Assembly: GCA_018656555.1 (NCBI GenBank)
Contig: JABHZQ010000004.1
Location: 1 to 64,000, forward strand
Origin: an archaeon
GTDB lineage: Archaea > Nanobdellota > Nanobdellia > SCGC-AAA011-G17 > GW2011-AR17
Direction of reading: 5' to 3'
Length of the DNA stretch: 64,000 nt
The notes under the pieces were generated by a model. It saw only the letters and a program-made list of their open reading frames with translations, made no database searches and was not told the origin of the DNA. A program made the position numbers and the translations under genes. Below are positions 27,830 through 37,526 of this stretch, in pieces (the first letter of the stretch is position 1; the number at the start of each line of letters is the position of its first letter).

Positions 27830-28876
27830 ATGAAAAGATTACTGCTAATACCTTTACTCCTACTAATAACTGGATGTTCCCTATTCATAACTACAGTTCC
27901 AGTTATCATACAATTTGATTCTAGTTGTAATTATGAAGAATTAATAACAAATGAAATAAGACTTGAAATAGAAAATGATGATTTTACAATTATAGGCACA
28001 GACCTTACCCAAGAACAATTAAAAGAAATACAAACTAATGAATGTGTAATAAGAACAGCACACCCTTCTCAAATTCAAACCATTATAAGTGAGATACAAG
28101 AAGAACTAGATGAATCAAGAGATGAGAAGATTAGAGAATTAAAACTTCAAAGAAGCTTAGAAAGACAAGATGTATTAGATAAAGATCAATTACAAGATGA
28201 ACTAGAAAGACTCCATCCAGAAGGTGATTGGCCAGGAGGGATTATAGCTCCCTACCAATTCTATGTAACACCTGATACAGATGCAATACAAGATCTAGCA
28301 CAATCACTAGATGGAATTGAGGAAATATATCAAGAATCTTTAGACTGGATTTGGATTTCAGAAGAAGTCTTAAATGGAGTAGAAGAACTTTGGCTATATC
28401 CTGAAGAATTTTTAACAGAAACTCCAAACTATCCAACAAATCCAACTGGAATGGTTGCAAGTGACTGTGAAGATCAAGCAAATGCTCTAGCTTCAACATT
28501 AATTGCAGAAGGTTATGATCCAACAGAAGTCAGAGTTGTTCTAGGCTTAGTAAACTTTGAGGGTCAAATTGGTGGTCATGCCTGGGTTGAGATCTATGAA
28601 GATGGAAAATGGTTTGCAATAGATCCTACAATGGGAGATTATTATGATGAAGATATAAATAAATTAATCAACGCACCTTCAGTTCCATACTACTACTTCA
28701 AGTACCATAATTATCCCTCACTAGAAATTTGGTATTATTATAATAATGAATATTTCTTAGATATTGCTACAATGGGTGGAAATGCTCCACCCTCATGGAG
28801 ATTCTCAGCAAGATCTTGGTTAGAAGATGACTTAAGTAATTTCAAGAATAGAATTGTTAGACAACAAAACATTTAA
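27830..28876 (+). CDS. Lipoprotein with transglutaminase-like domain
   Basis: Lipobox LLITGCS; GMVASDCEDQANALASTLIAEG, GGHAWVEIYEDGKWFAIDPTMG. Confidence 0.75.
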   Translation: MKRLLLIPLLLLITGCSLFITTVPVIIQFDSSCNYEELITNEIRLEIENDDFTIIGTDLTQEQLKEIQTNECVIRTAHPSQIQTIISEIQEELDESRDEKIRELKLQRSLERQDVLDKDQLQDELERLHPEGDWPGGIIAPYQFYVTPDTDAIQDLAQSLDGIEEIYQESLDWIWISEEVLNGVEELWLYPEEFLTETPNYPTNPTGMVASDCEDQANALASTLIAEGYDPTEVRVVLGLVNFEGQIGGHAWVEIYEDGKWFAIDPTMGDYYDEDINKLINAPSVPYYYFKYHNYPSLEIWYYYNNEYFLDIATMGGNAPPSWRFSARSWLEDDLSNFKNRIVRQQNI

Positions 28877-28899
28877 ACACTTTTTTTATTCTTTCAAAA

Positions 28900-29289
28900 A
28901 TGCCTGTAGTGACATATATAGCAGTAACACCTACTGAGTATTTTCCTTATTTTGGAGTAGAAGGAATAAATTATTCTTCTATCTTTGATAATCAAATAGC
29001 TAGGATAGCATTAGAAGAAAAACTCCCCCTAGTTGTTCTTTGCATAGGTGCATCAGATGAAGATAAGACCGGATTAGAAAGATCTATATCTTTTCTAGAA
29101 GAGATTAGATCTGGAAATAATAAAGAAACACCTTTAATTCTATTGGGAGATCATCCTTCCAACTATCCGTTCAGAGACTCAACCATAGAAACAGTCTGTG
29201 ATAGATTAAATACAATTTACATAAACAGAGAAGAAACCTCTCCAGATCAATTCAAGGGATTTGTTCTATCTCAACTTAGAAAGCTTTAA
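28900..29289 (+). CDS. Hypothetical protein
   Basis: Uninterrupted ORF. Confidence 0.5.
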   Translation: MPVVTYIAVTPTEYFPYFGVEGINYSSIFDNQIARIALEEKLPLVVLCIGASDEDKTGLERSISFLEEIRSGNNKETPLILLGDHPSNYPFRDSTIETVCDRLNTIYINREETSPDQFKGFVLSQLRKL

Positions 29290-29314
29290 AAAATCCCAAT
29301 CCTTTCTCATTTTC

Positions 29315-30820
29315 ATGATATCAATAGAAGAAATGTCTACATTCTGTAAGAAAAAAGGATTCGTTTACAGAAGTTCTGATATTTATGGCGGTTATGCTGG
29401 ATTTTTTGACTATGGTCCACTAGGTGTAGAACTCTTCAATGCAATAAAATCTAGCTGGTGGAAATTCTTTGTACATAATCATAGTAATATGGTTGGTATA
29501 GATGCTAGTATTATCTCACATCCCAAAACTTGGGAAGCTTCAGGACACTTAGATTCCTTTGGTGATTTATTATTAGTATGTTCAAAATGTAAAAGCAAGT
29601 ATAGAGCAGATCATTTTATTGAGGAAAAATTAGATGTTGTTGCAGATGGAATGGAAGCAGATGCGGTTAATAAAATTATACTTGAAAAGAAACTATCCTG
29701 TCCATTATGTAAAGGAAAGTTCAATGAATTAAAAGATTTTAATCTATTATTTGAAACAAGTGTGGGTGCAAGTAAGGACTCAAGTAGTAAAGCATTTCTT
29801 AGGGGAGAAACTGCACAAGGAATATTCATGGATTTTAAACAAATAGCAGAAACAGCAAGAGTAAAATTACCTTTTGGTATTGCTCAGGTTGGTAGATGCT
29901 TTAGAAATGAAATCTCACCAAGAGACTTTTTATTCAGATCCCGAGAGTTTCATATTGGAGAGTTTGAATTCTTTATTCATCCAGATGAAACAAAATGTCC
30001 AGAACTAACAAAGAAACATCTTTCTTTAAAATTAAATATCCTTGATGCTAAAACTCAGGATAATGGAAAAAAAGATCTAAAAGAAATGACTATCAAAGAA
30101 ATGTTAAAGAAAAAGATGTTAGATGAATGGCATGCATACTGGTTAGCAGAACAATACAATTGGTTACTAAGTATTGGTATAAGTTCTAAAAGTTTGAAAG
30201 TAAGAGAACATGTTAGTAATGAACTATCTCATTATTCTTCAGCAACATTAGATATTGATTATGCTTTTCCTTTTGGTAGTAAAGAATTATTAGGGATTGC
30301 AAATCGAGGACAGTATGATTTAAATCAACATATTAAACACAGTAAACAAAAATTAGAGTTATTCGACGAGGAATCAAAGAAAAAAGTAGTTCCAAGAGTA
30401 ATTGAACCTACATTTGGTATGGAAAGAGTATTCTTGGCTGTATTATATGAAGCTTACAAAGATGATAAGAAAAGAGGAAACATTGTCCTAAAATTAGATC
30501 ATTCATTAACACCAATAAAATTAGGAATTTTACCTTTAGTAAATAAAAATAGGGGAAAAGCAGAAGCTATTTTTGATAAAGTTAAAACCGAATTTGTTTC
30601 ATTTTATGATAAGGCGGGTTCAGTTGGAAGAAGATATGCTAGAGCAGATGAACAAGGAGTTCCTTATTGTGTTACAGTTGACTTTGATGAGGGTGTAACA
30701 ATAAGAGATAGAGATAGTACAAAACAAATTAGAATTTCTGAAGATAAGTTAATTCCTACTTTGCATAAACTGCTTAATCAAGAGGTTCAGTTTGAGAAAG
30801 CAGGTAAGTTGGTTAAATAG
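29315..30820 (+). CDS. glyS: Glycyl-tRNA synthetase
   Basis: Class II motifs; GGYAGFFDYGPLG, RGETAQGIF, FRNEISPRDFLFRSREFHIGEFEFF; start trimmed to MISIEEM. Confidence 0.95.
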   Translation: MISIEEMSTFCKKKGFVYRSSDIYGGYAGFFDYGPLGVELFNAIKSSWWKFFVHNHSNMVGIDASIISHPKTWEASGHLDSFGDLLLVCSKCKSKYRADHFIEEKLDVVADGMEADAVNKIILEKKLSCPLCKGKFNELKDFNLLFETSVGASKDSSSKAFLRGETAQGIFMDFKQIAETARVKLPFGIAQVGRCFRNEISPRDFLFRSREFHIGEFEFFIHPDETKCPELTKKHLSLKLNILDAKTQDNGKKDLKEMTIKEMLKKKMLDEWHAYWLAEQYNWLLSIGISSKSLKVREHVSNELSHYSSATLDIDYAFPFGSKELLGIANRGQYDLNQHIKHSKQKLELFDEESKKKVVPRVIEPTFGMERVFLAVLYEAYKDDKKRGNIVLKLDHSLTPIKLGILPLVNKNRGKAEAIFDKVKTEFVSFYDKAGSVGRRYARADEQGVPYCVTVDFDEGVTIRDRDSTKQIRISEDKLIPTLHKLLNQEVQFEKAGKLVK

Positions 30821-30823
30821 CCT

Positions 30824-30858
30824 GTGACAAGGGCATATGTGCGCGCAGAGTTTAAATA
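30824..30858 (+). promoter_or_regulatory. GC-rich element plus TATA box upstream of LAGLIDADG ORF
   Basis: GTGACAAGGGCATATGTGCGCGCAGAGTTTAAATA; near-identical to reverse strand of 26201-26233. Confidence 0.75.
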
Positions 30859-30880
30859 GATTTTAACCATAAGTTTATTA

Positions 30881-31801
30881 ATGATTTTTCTAAAAACTAG
30901 ATATGGAAATATTCCTAAAAATCAGCTAATTGTAGAAGAAATTCCTGATAAACCTCAAATTTCTCTACCTAGTGAAGTTATATTACTGTATGATCCAAAT
31001 ATTGATGAAAAAAGTGCACCTATTATTCTAAAAATAAAAAATGGCAAATTAAGAAGACTAAGTAGTAAGATTACAACATCAATAGACCAAATTGAATGGA
31101 TAAGAGCTGGAAGTTCTATTCATAAAATAAAAATTCCTACTTCTTTAGATCCAAGATTGGCCTATTTGGTCGGATACCTTTATGGAGATGGAGGATTTAA
31201 AGATATTAAAAATTCATATAAAAAACATAAAAGATTTGAACATAAAATTATAGTTGGTGATGAATTTAAAATACAGATTGAAAGAATAAAAAAGTTGTTT
31301 TTTAGTTTATTTAATCTTCAAACAAAAATAAGAGATGAAAGAATAAAAAAAGGGGAATTAATGTATTACCTTAATCCTACTTGTAAGATAGTTTATAGAT
31401 TTTTGGTCAAAAACTTTGAATTTAAAGAGGGTCCAAAAGGAAACATAACAATGCCTAAAATTATTAAAAACTCTTCTTCAGAAATAAAACAATGGTTCTT
31501 AAGAGGTTTTGTAGATGCTGATGGAGATACAAGAGCAACTGAATACTATTCTTCAAGAAAGTTACCTTCTCCAAGAATTAAAGTTAGATTAGCAGATAAA
31601 AACTTCATAAATGAGTTGAAGATAAATCTTAATCAAGAATTCAACTTAAATCTTACTGGTCCATATTCAGATAATGAAAGAAATTGGTATATTCAATGTG
31701 GAAAAGGGGGAATGATTAATGCTCATAAAAAAATGTTATTCACTCACCCCATAAAAAAGTGGAGACTTAAAGAATTCTTATTTAAGAAAGGAAATATTTA
31801 A
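30881..31801 (+). CDS. LAGLIDADG homing endonuclease-like protein (two motifs)
   Basis: LAYLVGYLYGDGGF and WFLRGFVDADGDTRA. Confidence 0.88.
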   Translation: MIFLKTRYGNIPKNQLIVEEIPDKPQISLPSEVILLYDPNIDEKSAPIILKIKNGKLRRLSSKITTSIDQIEWIRAGSSIHKIKIPTSLDPRLAYLVGYLYGDGGFKDIKNSYKKHKRFEHKIIVGDEFKIQIERIKKLFFSLFNLQTKIRDERIKKGELMYYLNPTCKIVYRFLVKNFEFKEGPKGNITMPKIIKNSSSEIKQWFLRGFVDADGDTRATEYYSSRKLPSPRIKVRLADKNFINELKINLNQEFNLNLTGPYSDNERNWYIQCGKGGMINAHKKMLFTHPIKKWRLKEFLFKKGNI

Positions 31802-31860
31802 AAACTCTTTATATTTCTTAATCAGCATCAGGCTGCATTAAATAAGATTTGATTATTAAG

Positions 31861-31964
31861 GGGAGTGTAGCTCAGCCTGAAAGTTTGGCTTTAGGGTTAA
31901 CTTGGCTATGGAGAGCACTAGACTGAAGATCTAGTTGTCCGGGGTTCAAATCCCCGCACTCCCA
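31861..31964 (+). tRNA. tRNA-Phe (GAA) with D-loop intron
   Basis: GGGAGTG/CACTCCC acceptor, D stem GCTC/GAGC, CTAGA-CTGAAGA-TCTAG anticodon arm, CGGGGTTCAAATCCCCG T arm; ~30 nt D-loop insertion. Confidence 0.85.
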
Positions 31965-31978
31965 CTTTTTTTAAAATT

Positions 31979-32725
31979 CTAAACCATACCTGCCGCACTA
32001 CCCAATCTAACCAGCTCATAACTTCCCAAAGGTCTTCTTTCTTGTTGAGAAGAAGGAGTATACCTATCTTTTCTAAAACAATTAACAATATCCTCTGGAG
32101 TACCTTCAGTATCTATCAACCCTGGAAAACTATGATGGAATACTGGGATTTTTCTTGAAGCAAATATATTACTAATACTAAAATGTCCTTCTCTTGTTAT
32201 TAAGGCCCTAATCCTTACTCCTTCTACTTCAGTTCTAGCCAACTCTGCAATAGCCTCATCTCTACCTGGAACTACAACAATTTCAAGACCTCTTGTTCTT
32301 CTAGCATGAGCTTGGATAGTCTCACCATACTGTTCATTAGGCTCAACCAACAAAACTCCATTATAACGATTTAATCTATCAATCAAATGAGGTAATTCTC
32401 TTTTATTACCATAAGCATTAACAATTCCATCAGAAACAGCTTCTTCCATAACTGGAACCATACCTTCAAAATCCCCAGAAGCTACAACTATTCTTGGTTT
32501 TGTGGGATCATTATAACTAACAATCTGTCTTGCTAGATCTAAACCAGTTGCATCTGGCATATTCATATCAGTCACAACTCCAAAGGGTTTATGCTCCCTA
32601 TATAGTTCATCTGCTTCAGTTGCACAACTAGCTAGGATTACATTAAATCCTCTTTCTACAAGCTGTTCTTGCATTACGCCTCTAAATACTTTTTCATCAT
32701 CCGCTGCTATTATATCTCTGCTCAT
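31979..32725 (-). CDS. Response-regulator receiver domain protein, possible second degenerate receiver
   Basis: IIAADDEKVFRGVMQEQL..GVVTDMNMPDATGLDLARQI; second half VLLVEPNEQYGETIQAHA. Confidence 0.75.
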   Translation of the reverse strand: MSRDIIAADDEKVFRGVMQEQLVERGFNVILASCATEADELYREHKPFGVVTDMNMPDATGLDLARQIVSYNDPTKPRIVVASGDFEGMVPVMEEAVSDGIVNAYGNKRELPHLIDRLNRYNGVLLVEPNEQYGETIQAHARRTRGLEIVVVPGRDEAIAELARTEVEGVRIRALITREGHFSISNIFASRKIPVFHHSFPGLIDTEGTPEDIVNCFRKDRYTPSSQQERRPLGSYELVRLGSAAGMV

Positions 32726-32854
32726 TTTATTTACCTTTTAAAAATCAATTCAAGTGACAGAACTTATATATAAGGCTTTTCAATCACTCTCAAATTAGAA
32801 AATTATTTAAATTAACTTAATACATTACAATCTATAAATTAATGAGGTGATTAT

Positions 32855-33370
32855 ATGAATAAGAGAGGTGCCATTGAGCTTTCTATGACAACAATTATCA
32901 TAATTGTTATTGGTATTACAATTCTTGTTCTTGGTTTAGCATGGGTTAGAAGCATGCTTGGCGGTGCAAGTGATTTAACACAGAAAGCCCTTGAAGGAGG
33001 TCAACAACAGATCTCAGAGATCATGGGTTCTTCAACTGATCCTTTAACTCTATATACAACAAAAACAGAGCTTGAAAGGAGTGATTGGACACAAATAGCA
33101 GTGATAGTATTTAATGATCAAGGAGTACAACAAGATTTGACGCTTACGACGGCCGTAAGTACATCAAAAGAGAACTCCTTAGACTGTTACATTGCTGATT
33201 CTGGAGGATTAACTGACTCTTTTACACTAGATTCAGGTGATACTGAGGATGAAGTTATTGTTATTGAAGATGGTGGAAGCCCACTAGGTCTATATGTTTG
33301 TAATGTAGAACTAACTGATGCTACAGGCGATAAACTCGCAGATGCTTCAATAACTGTAGAAATAGTTTAA
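32855..33370 (+). CDS. Archaeal type IV pilin/archaellin-like protein
   Basis: N-terminal MNKRGAIELSMTTIIIIVIGITILVLGLAW with a class III-like signal sequence. Confidence 0.65.
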   Translation: MNKRGAIELSMTTIIIIVIGITILVLGLAWVRSMLGGASDLTQKALEGGQQQISEIMGSSTDPLTLYTTKTELERSDWTQIAVIVFNDQGVQQDLTLTTAVSTSKENSLDCYIADSGGLTDSFTLDSGDTEDEVIVIEDGGSPLGLYVCNVELTDATGDKLADASITVEIV

Positions 33371-33426
33371 TTTTTTTCTTTTTTTCTTTAAATACCTTTA
33401 TAAACACCCATTTTTTCTTTAATCTT

Positions 33427-34278
33427 ATGAACATCTTTTCAGAGAGATATAAGCAGCTAGGGGAACCAGCTAAAACAGTAGAAACCAAGCAAGCAATCAG
33501 AGTGAACACTCTAAAGACTACAAAAGAAGAGCTAATCAAGAGATTAGAAGCAAGACACATAGAGGTTGAAGAAATACCTTTCACAAAAAATGGATTGTTT
33601 GTATTAAAGTCTCCTTTTGCAATTGTATCCACTCCTGAATACTTAGTAGGTTTATTCTATATTCAAGAAGCAGCATCCCAACTTCCAGTAGGAGTACTAA
33701 ATCCAAAGAAGTTATGTCTAGATGCATGTGCAGCTCCTGGATCAAAAACAACTCAAATAGCAGAGCAATGTCCTGTAATCGCAGTAGACACTAGAGAAGA
33801 TCGTTTGGTGGCTCTACAAAATAATGTAGAAAGATTAGGTATCACAAACTGTAGTGCTTATAATTTAGATTTTAGGGGTGTTAAAGAGAAGTTTGATTAT
33901 ATCTTACTTGATGCACCTTGTTCAGGAAACTTTGTCCTAGAAGGAAAGATGTGGTTCAGAAAACAAAGTATGAAAAGGGTTTTAGAAAGAGCAGAACTAC
34001 AACAGTCTTTAATCTCACATGCTATTGGATTACTAAACGAAAATGGAACTCTTGTTTATTCTACCTGTTCATTAGAACCAGAAGAAAATGAGATGATAAT
34101 TCAATATGCCCTCGATAATCATAAAATAAAACTAGAAAAAGTAGATACTATAGGTGATGAAGGATTAACAGATGTATTTGGAAAGAAACTAAACAAAGAA
34201 ATAAAAAAATGTAGGAGACTATGGCCTTGGAAAACAAACACTCAAGGATTTTTCATAGCTAAAATAAGAAAATGTTAG
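33427..34278 (+). CDS. NOL1/NOP2/Sun family RNA (cytosine-5) methyltransferase
   Basis: DACAAPGSKTTQIAE, LLDAPCSGNF, YSTCSLEPEENE. Confidence 0.93.
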   Translation: MNIFSERYKQLGEPAKTVETKQAIRVNTLKTTKEELIKRLEARHIEVEEIPFTKNGLFVLKSPFAIVSTPEYLVGLFYIQEAASQLPVGVLNPKKLCLDACAAPGSKTTQIAEQCPVIAVDTREDRLVALQNNVERLGITNCSAYNLDFRGVKEKFDYILLDAPCSGNFVLEGKMWFRKQSMKRVLERAELQQSLISHAIGLLNENGTLVYSTCSLEPEENEMIIQYALDNHKIKLEKVDTIGDEGLTDVFGKKLNKEIKKCRRLWPWKTNTQGFFIAKIRKC

Positions 34279-34691
34279 AGTTTATTAAAAAATTCACAGA
34301 TAAGGAAATAGAATATGTTAAAGTAAAGAATAAATATTATCTAAAGAATGATTTAACACTTTCAACCAGTAAGGTATTCATGCCTGGATTAATCTTAGGT
34401 GAAATAAAAGATGACAAATTCAAACCTTCTCTAGGATTATTAGGTCTGCTTTCAAAATTAACAACTGAAAAAATATTTGTAAAGGATATTGGTGAAATTG
34501 ACTTTCTATTCAAGAAAAATCTAAGACCTAGACATGTAGAAAGAGTAACTGGAGAGAATAAGATAGGTTACTTCAAATTAGTTCAGAATGAATATGATGA
34601 AAATTTAGGTTATGGTAAGATGAAGAAAGAGAATAGGTTAAAAGGTCTTAAAGATCGTGGGGACTTTATCAGAAGGGAGAAAACCTTATAA
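34272..34691 (+). CDS. Small putative RNA-binding (PUA/Nip7-like) protein
   Basis: Overlaps upstream methyltransferase gene; PGLILGEIKDDKFKPSLGLL pattern. Confidence 0.45.
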   Translation: MLEFIKKFTDKEIEYVKVKNKYYLKNDLTLSTSKVFMPGLILGEIKDDKFKPSLGLLGLLSKLTTEKIFVKDIGEIDFLFKKNLRPRHVERVTGENKIGYFKLVQNEYDENLGYGKMKKENRLKGLKDRGDFIRREKTL

Positions 34692-34714
34692 AACTCTAAT
34701 CTATTACATATTCT

Positions 34715-36091
34715 ATGCAATTATATAACACATTATCTAGGAAAAAAGAAACATTTTCACCCATAAAATCTAAAGTTGGATTTTATTCTTGTGGTCCCAC
34801 AGTTTACCATTTTGCACATATTGGAAACTTGAGATCTTATATATTTGCAGATATCTTAAAGAGAGTTCTAGAATTCAATCAATACAAAGTAAAACATGTT
34901 ATGAATATTACTGATGTGGGTCATCTAACTTCTGATGCTGATGAAGGCGAAGATAAGATGCTTAAAGGAGCAAAAAGAGAGAAAAAAACCGTTTGGGAAA
35001 TAGCAGAATTCTACACAAAAGCTTTCAAAGAAGATATGAATAAATTAAACATTATAGAACCAAATATTTGGTGTAAAGCTACTGATCATATCAAAGAACA
35101 AATAGATATGATAAAAAAACTAGAAAAGAATGGATTTACCTATACAGCTGATGGAAATGTATACTTTGATACTTCAAAACTTGATGATTATGGAAAACTA
35201 GCAAAACTAAATCTAAATGCAGAAACAAAATCAAGAGTAAAAAAAGATAAAAATAAAAAAAATAAACATGACTTTGTTCTATGGTTTACCAAATCTAAGT
35301 TTGATAAACAAGAGATGAAATGGGATTCTCCCTGGGGAGAAGGATATCCTGGTTGGCATCTAGAATGTTCCGCAATGTCCTCAAAATATCTAGGTAAACA
35401 ATTTGATATTCACACTGGAGGTATAGATCATATACCGGTACATCATACTAATGAAATAGCTCAGTCTGAAGCAAGTTTTGGGAAAAAGCCTTGGGTAAAA
35501 TACTGGTTGCATGGTGAATTCTTGGTATTAAAAGAAGAAAAAATGGCAAAATCAATAGGGGAGTTTCTAACTTTACAATCATTAATAGATAAAAAGTATG
35601 ATCCACTAGATTATAGATATTTTTGCCTAGGAACTAGTTATAGAAAACCTCTAACTTTTTCCTTTGAAGCATTAGATTCTGCAAAAAATGCTCTTAACAA
35701 ACTTAGGAACAAAATTTTGGAAATGTTAGAATATCCAGATGTTGGAAAAAAAGATACTGAAAAGTATATAGAAGATTTCCAAGTGAATATCAATGATGAT
35801 CTAAATACTCCTAAAGCCTTAGCAGCGGTGTGGGGTATGTTAAAAGATGAAAAAGTTAACAATAAAGATAAATACAAAACTTTAATTGAGTTTGATAGAG
35901 TTTTAGGTTTAGGTTTAGAAGAAATAAAACTAAATGAATTACCTGAAGAAATACAAAATCTAATCACAGAAAGAGAGCATGCAAGATTAAAAAAAGATTT
36001 CAAAAAAGCAGATGATTTAAGAGACAAATTAAAAAATAAAGGTTATTTAATAGAAGATACAGATAAAGGGGTAAGATGGAAGAAAGCATAA
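34715..36091 (+). CDS. cysS: Cysteinyl-tRNA synthetase
   Basis: [39 protein letters not shown]. Confidence 0.96.
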   Translation: MQLYNTLSRKKETFSPIKSKVGFYSCGPTVYHFAHIGNLRSYIFADILKRVLEFNQYKVKHVMNITDVGHLTSDADEGEDKMLKGAKREKKTVWEIAEFYTKAFKEDMNKLNIIEPNIWCKATDHIKEQIDMIKKLEKNGFTYTADGNVYFDTSKLDDYGKLAKLNLNAETKSRVKKDKNKKNKHDFVLWFTKSKFDKQEMKWDSPWGEGYPGWHLECSAMSSKYLGKQFDIHTGGIDHIPVHHTNEIAQSEASFGKKPWVKYWLHGEFLVLKEEKMAKSIGEFLTLQSLIDKKYDPLDYRYFCLGTSYRKPLTFSFEALDSAKNALNKLRNKILEMLEYPDVGKKDTEKYIEDFQVNINDDLNTPKALAAVWGMLKDEKVNNKDKYKTLIEFDRVLGLGLEEIKLNELPEEIQNLITEREHARLKKDFKKADDLRDKLKNKGYLIEDTDKGVRWKKA

Positions 36092-36426
36092 AAAACCTAA
36101 TTGAAAATAATCCAGTTTCATTGGCAACAATTGGAGAAGATGGAAACCCCCACTGTATTGTTGTTGCTTATGTAAAAGTTCTTGGGGGTAAGTTATTAAT
36201 CACTGATAATTATATGAATAAAACAAGATCTAACATACAAAACAATCCTAATGTTTATTTAACTGTTTTTGACAAAGACTGGCAAGGTTGTGGGATTAAA
36301 GGAGTTGCAGAATATCATCCTGAAGGGGAATGGCATGAAAAAGTTAAAGAATTAACTGAAAATAAGCAAGAACCATGTAAGGGTGCAATTTTAGTTGAAA
36401 TAACCAACATTAAAAAATTAATATAA
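36076..36426 (+). CDS. Pyridoxamine 5'-phosphate oxidase-like flavin-binding protein
   Basis: [38 protein letters not shown]. Confidence 0.82.
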   Translation: MEESIKNLIENNPVSLATIGEDGNPHCIVVAYVKVLGGKLLITDNYMNKTRSNIQNNPNVYLTVFDKDWQGCGIKGVAEYHPEGEWHEKVKELTENKQEPCKGAILVEITNIKKLI

Positions 36427-37526
36427 TGGAAAAAACAAAATACTTTTCTTATAAAAATAAAGACATCCCAAGAGGATGTAAACTATGTGTAAAAGGAAGA
36501 AAACTAGTAGTTTTCATAACTGGAGTTTGTTCTAATAATTGTTTTTATTGTCCTATCTCTGATGAGAAATACCAAAAAGATGTAATCTATGCAAATGAAA
36601 TGCCAATTAAAGATTTAAAAGATATAATCACTGAAGCAAAACTCTGTTCAGCGACTGGTGCAGGGATAACTGGTGGAGACCCTTTAACTAAATTTGAAAG
36701 AACTATAGAAGTAATAAAACTCCTTAAGAAAGAATTTGGCAAAAAATTCCATATTCATTTGTACACTCCTTTAAATCATATTAATAAAGAAAAAATAAAA
36801 GAATTAGAAAAAGCTGGGTTGGACGAAATAAGGTTCCATCCTAATGTGGATGATGACTCTTTATGGAAAAAAGTGGAACTAAAAACTAAAATTCCTAAAT
36901 GTGTTGAAATTCCAGTAATTCCTACAAAAAAAGAACAAACAATTAAACTAGTAAAATACATAAAAAATCATATTGATTTTCTTAATTTGAATGAATTAGA
37001 ATACTCAGATACAAAACACACTAACTTAGCAGAGTTGGGATTTCATCCAAAAAGTGAATCTTCTTATGGGATCGAAGGTTCTGAAGAATTAGCTCTAGAA
37101 ATATTGGAATTATTCACTGGGATGAACATACATTACTGCACAACTAAACTAAAAGATTCAGTACAATTAATGAATAGAATAGAGTTAAGAGCTAAAAATA
37201 TTAGAAAACCCTATGAGATTTTAAGAGGACCAGCAATTGTAAGGGGTGCAATCTATTTGAAAGAATTGACGCCTGATTTTGGATTCCAAAAGAGATTAAA
37301 AAATGCCAATAAAAAAGATATTTTAAAGAAATTAGAAAAGGCAAAAACAGAACTATCTAAACATTTAAGAAATTTAGATATCGATGATAATAAGTTGAGA
37401 ATAGTGACCTCTAAACAAGAAGCAAAACAAAAAGCAAAGGCAATAAAGAAGTTAGGTTATGTTCCTTATATTACTCAAGAACTTGCAACTTATGATCAGT
37501 TTGAATTAGAGTCAGAAGAACTTTAA
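36426..37526 (+). CDS. Radical SAM protein
   Basis: VCSNNCFYCP (CxxxCxxC) and GAGITGGDPL. Confidence 0.9.
   Translation: MEKTKYFSYKNKDIPRGCKLCVKGRKLVVFITGVCSNNCFYCPISDEKYQKDVIYANEMPIKDLKDIITEAKLCSATGAGITGGDPLTKFERTIEVIKLLKKEFGKKFHIHLYTPLNHINKEKIKELEKAGLDEIRFHPNVDDDSLWKKVELKTKIPKCVEIPVIPTKKEQTIKLVKYIKNHIDFLNLNELEYSDTKHTNLAELGFHPKSESSYGIEGSEELALEILELFTGMNIHYCTTKLKDSVQLMNRIELRAKNIRKPYEILRGPAIVRGAIYLKELTPDFGFQKRLKNANKKDILKKLEKAKTELSKHLRNLDIDDNKLRIVTSKQEAKQKAKAIKKLGYVPYITQELATYDQFELESEEL

Noticed and set aside
33142-33158. CTTACG-ACGGC-CGTAAG inverted repeat
   Set aside because: Lies within the pilin-like coding sequence, short arms, no supporting context.
35638-36027. 129 aa minus-strand ORF
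   Set aside because: Antisense shadow of cysS.
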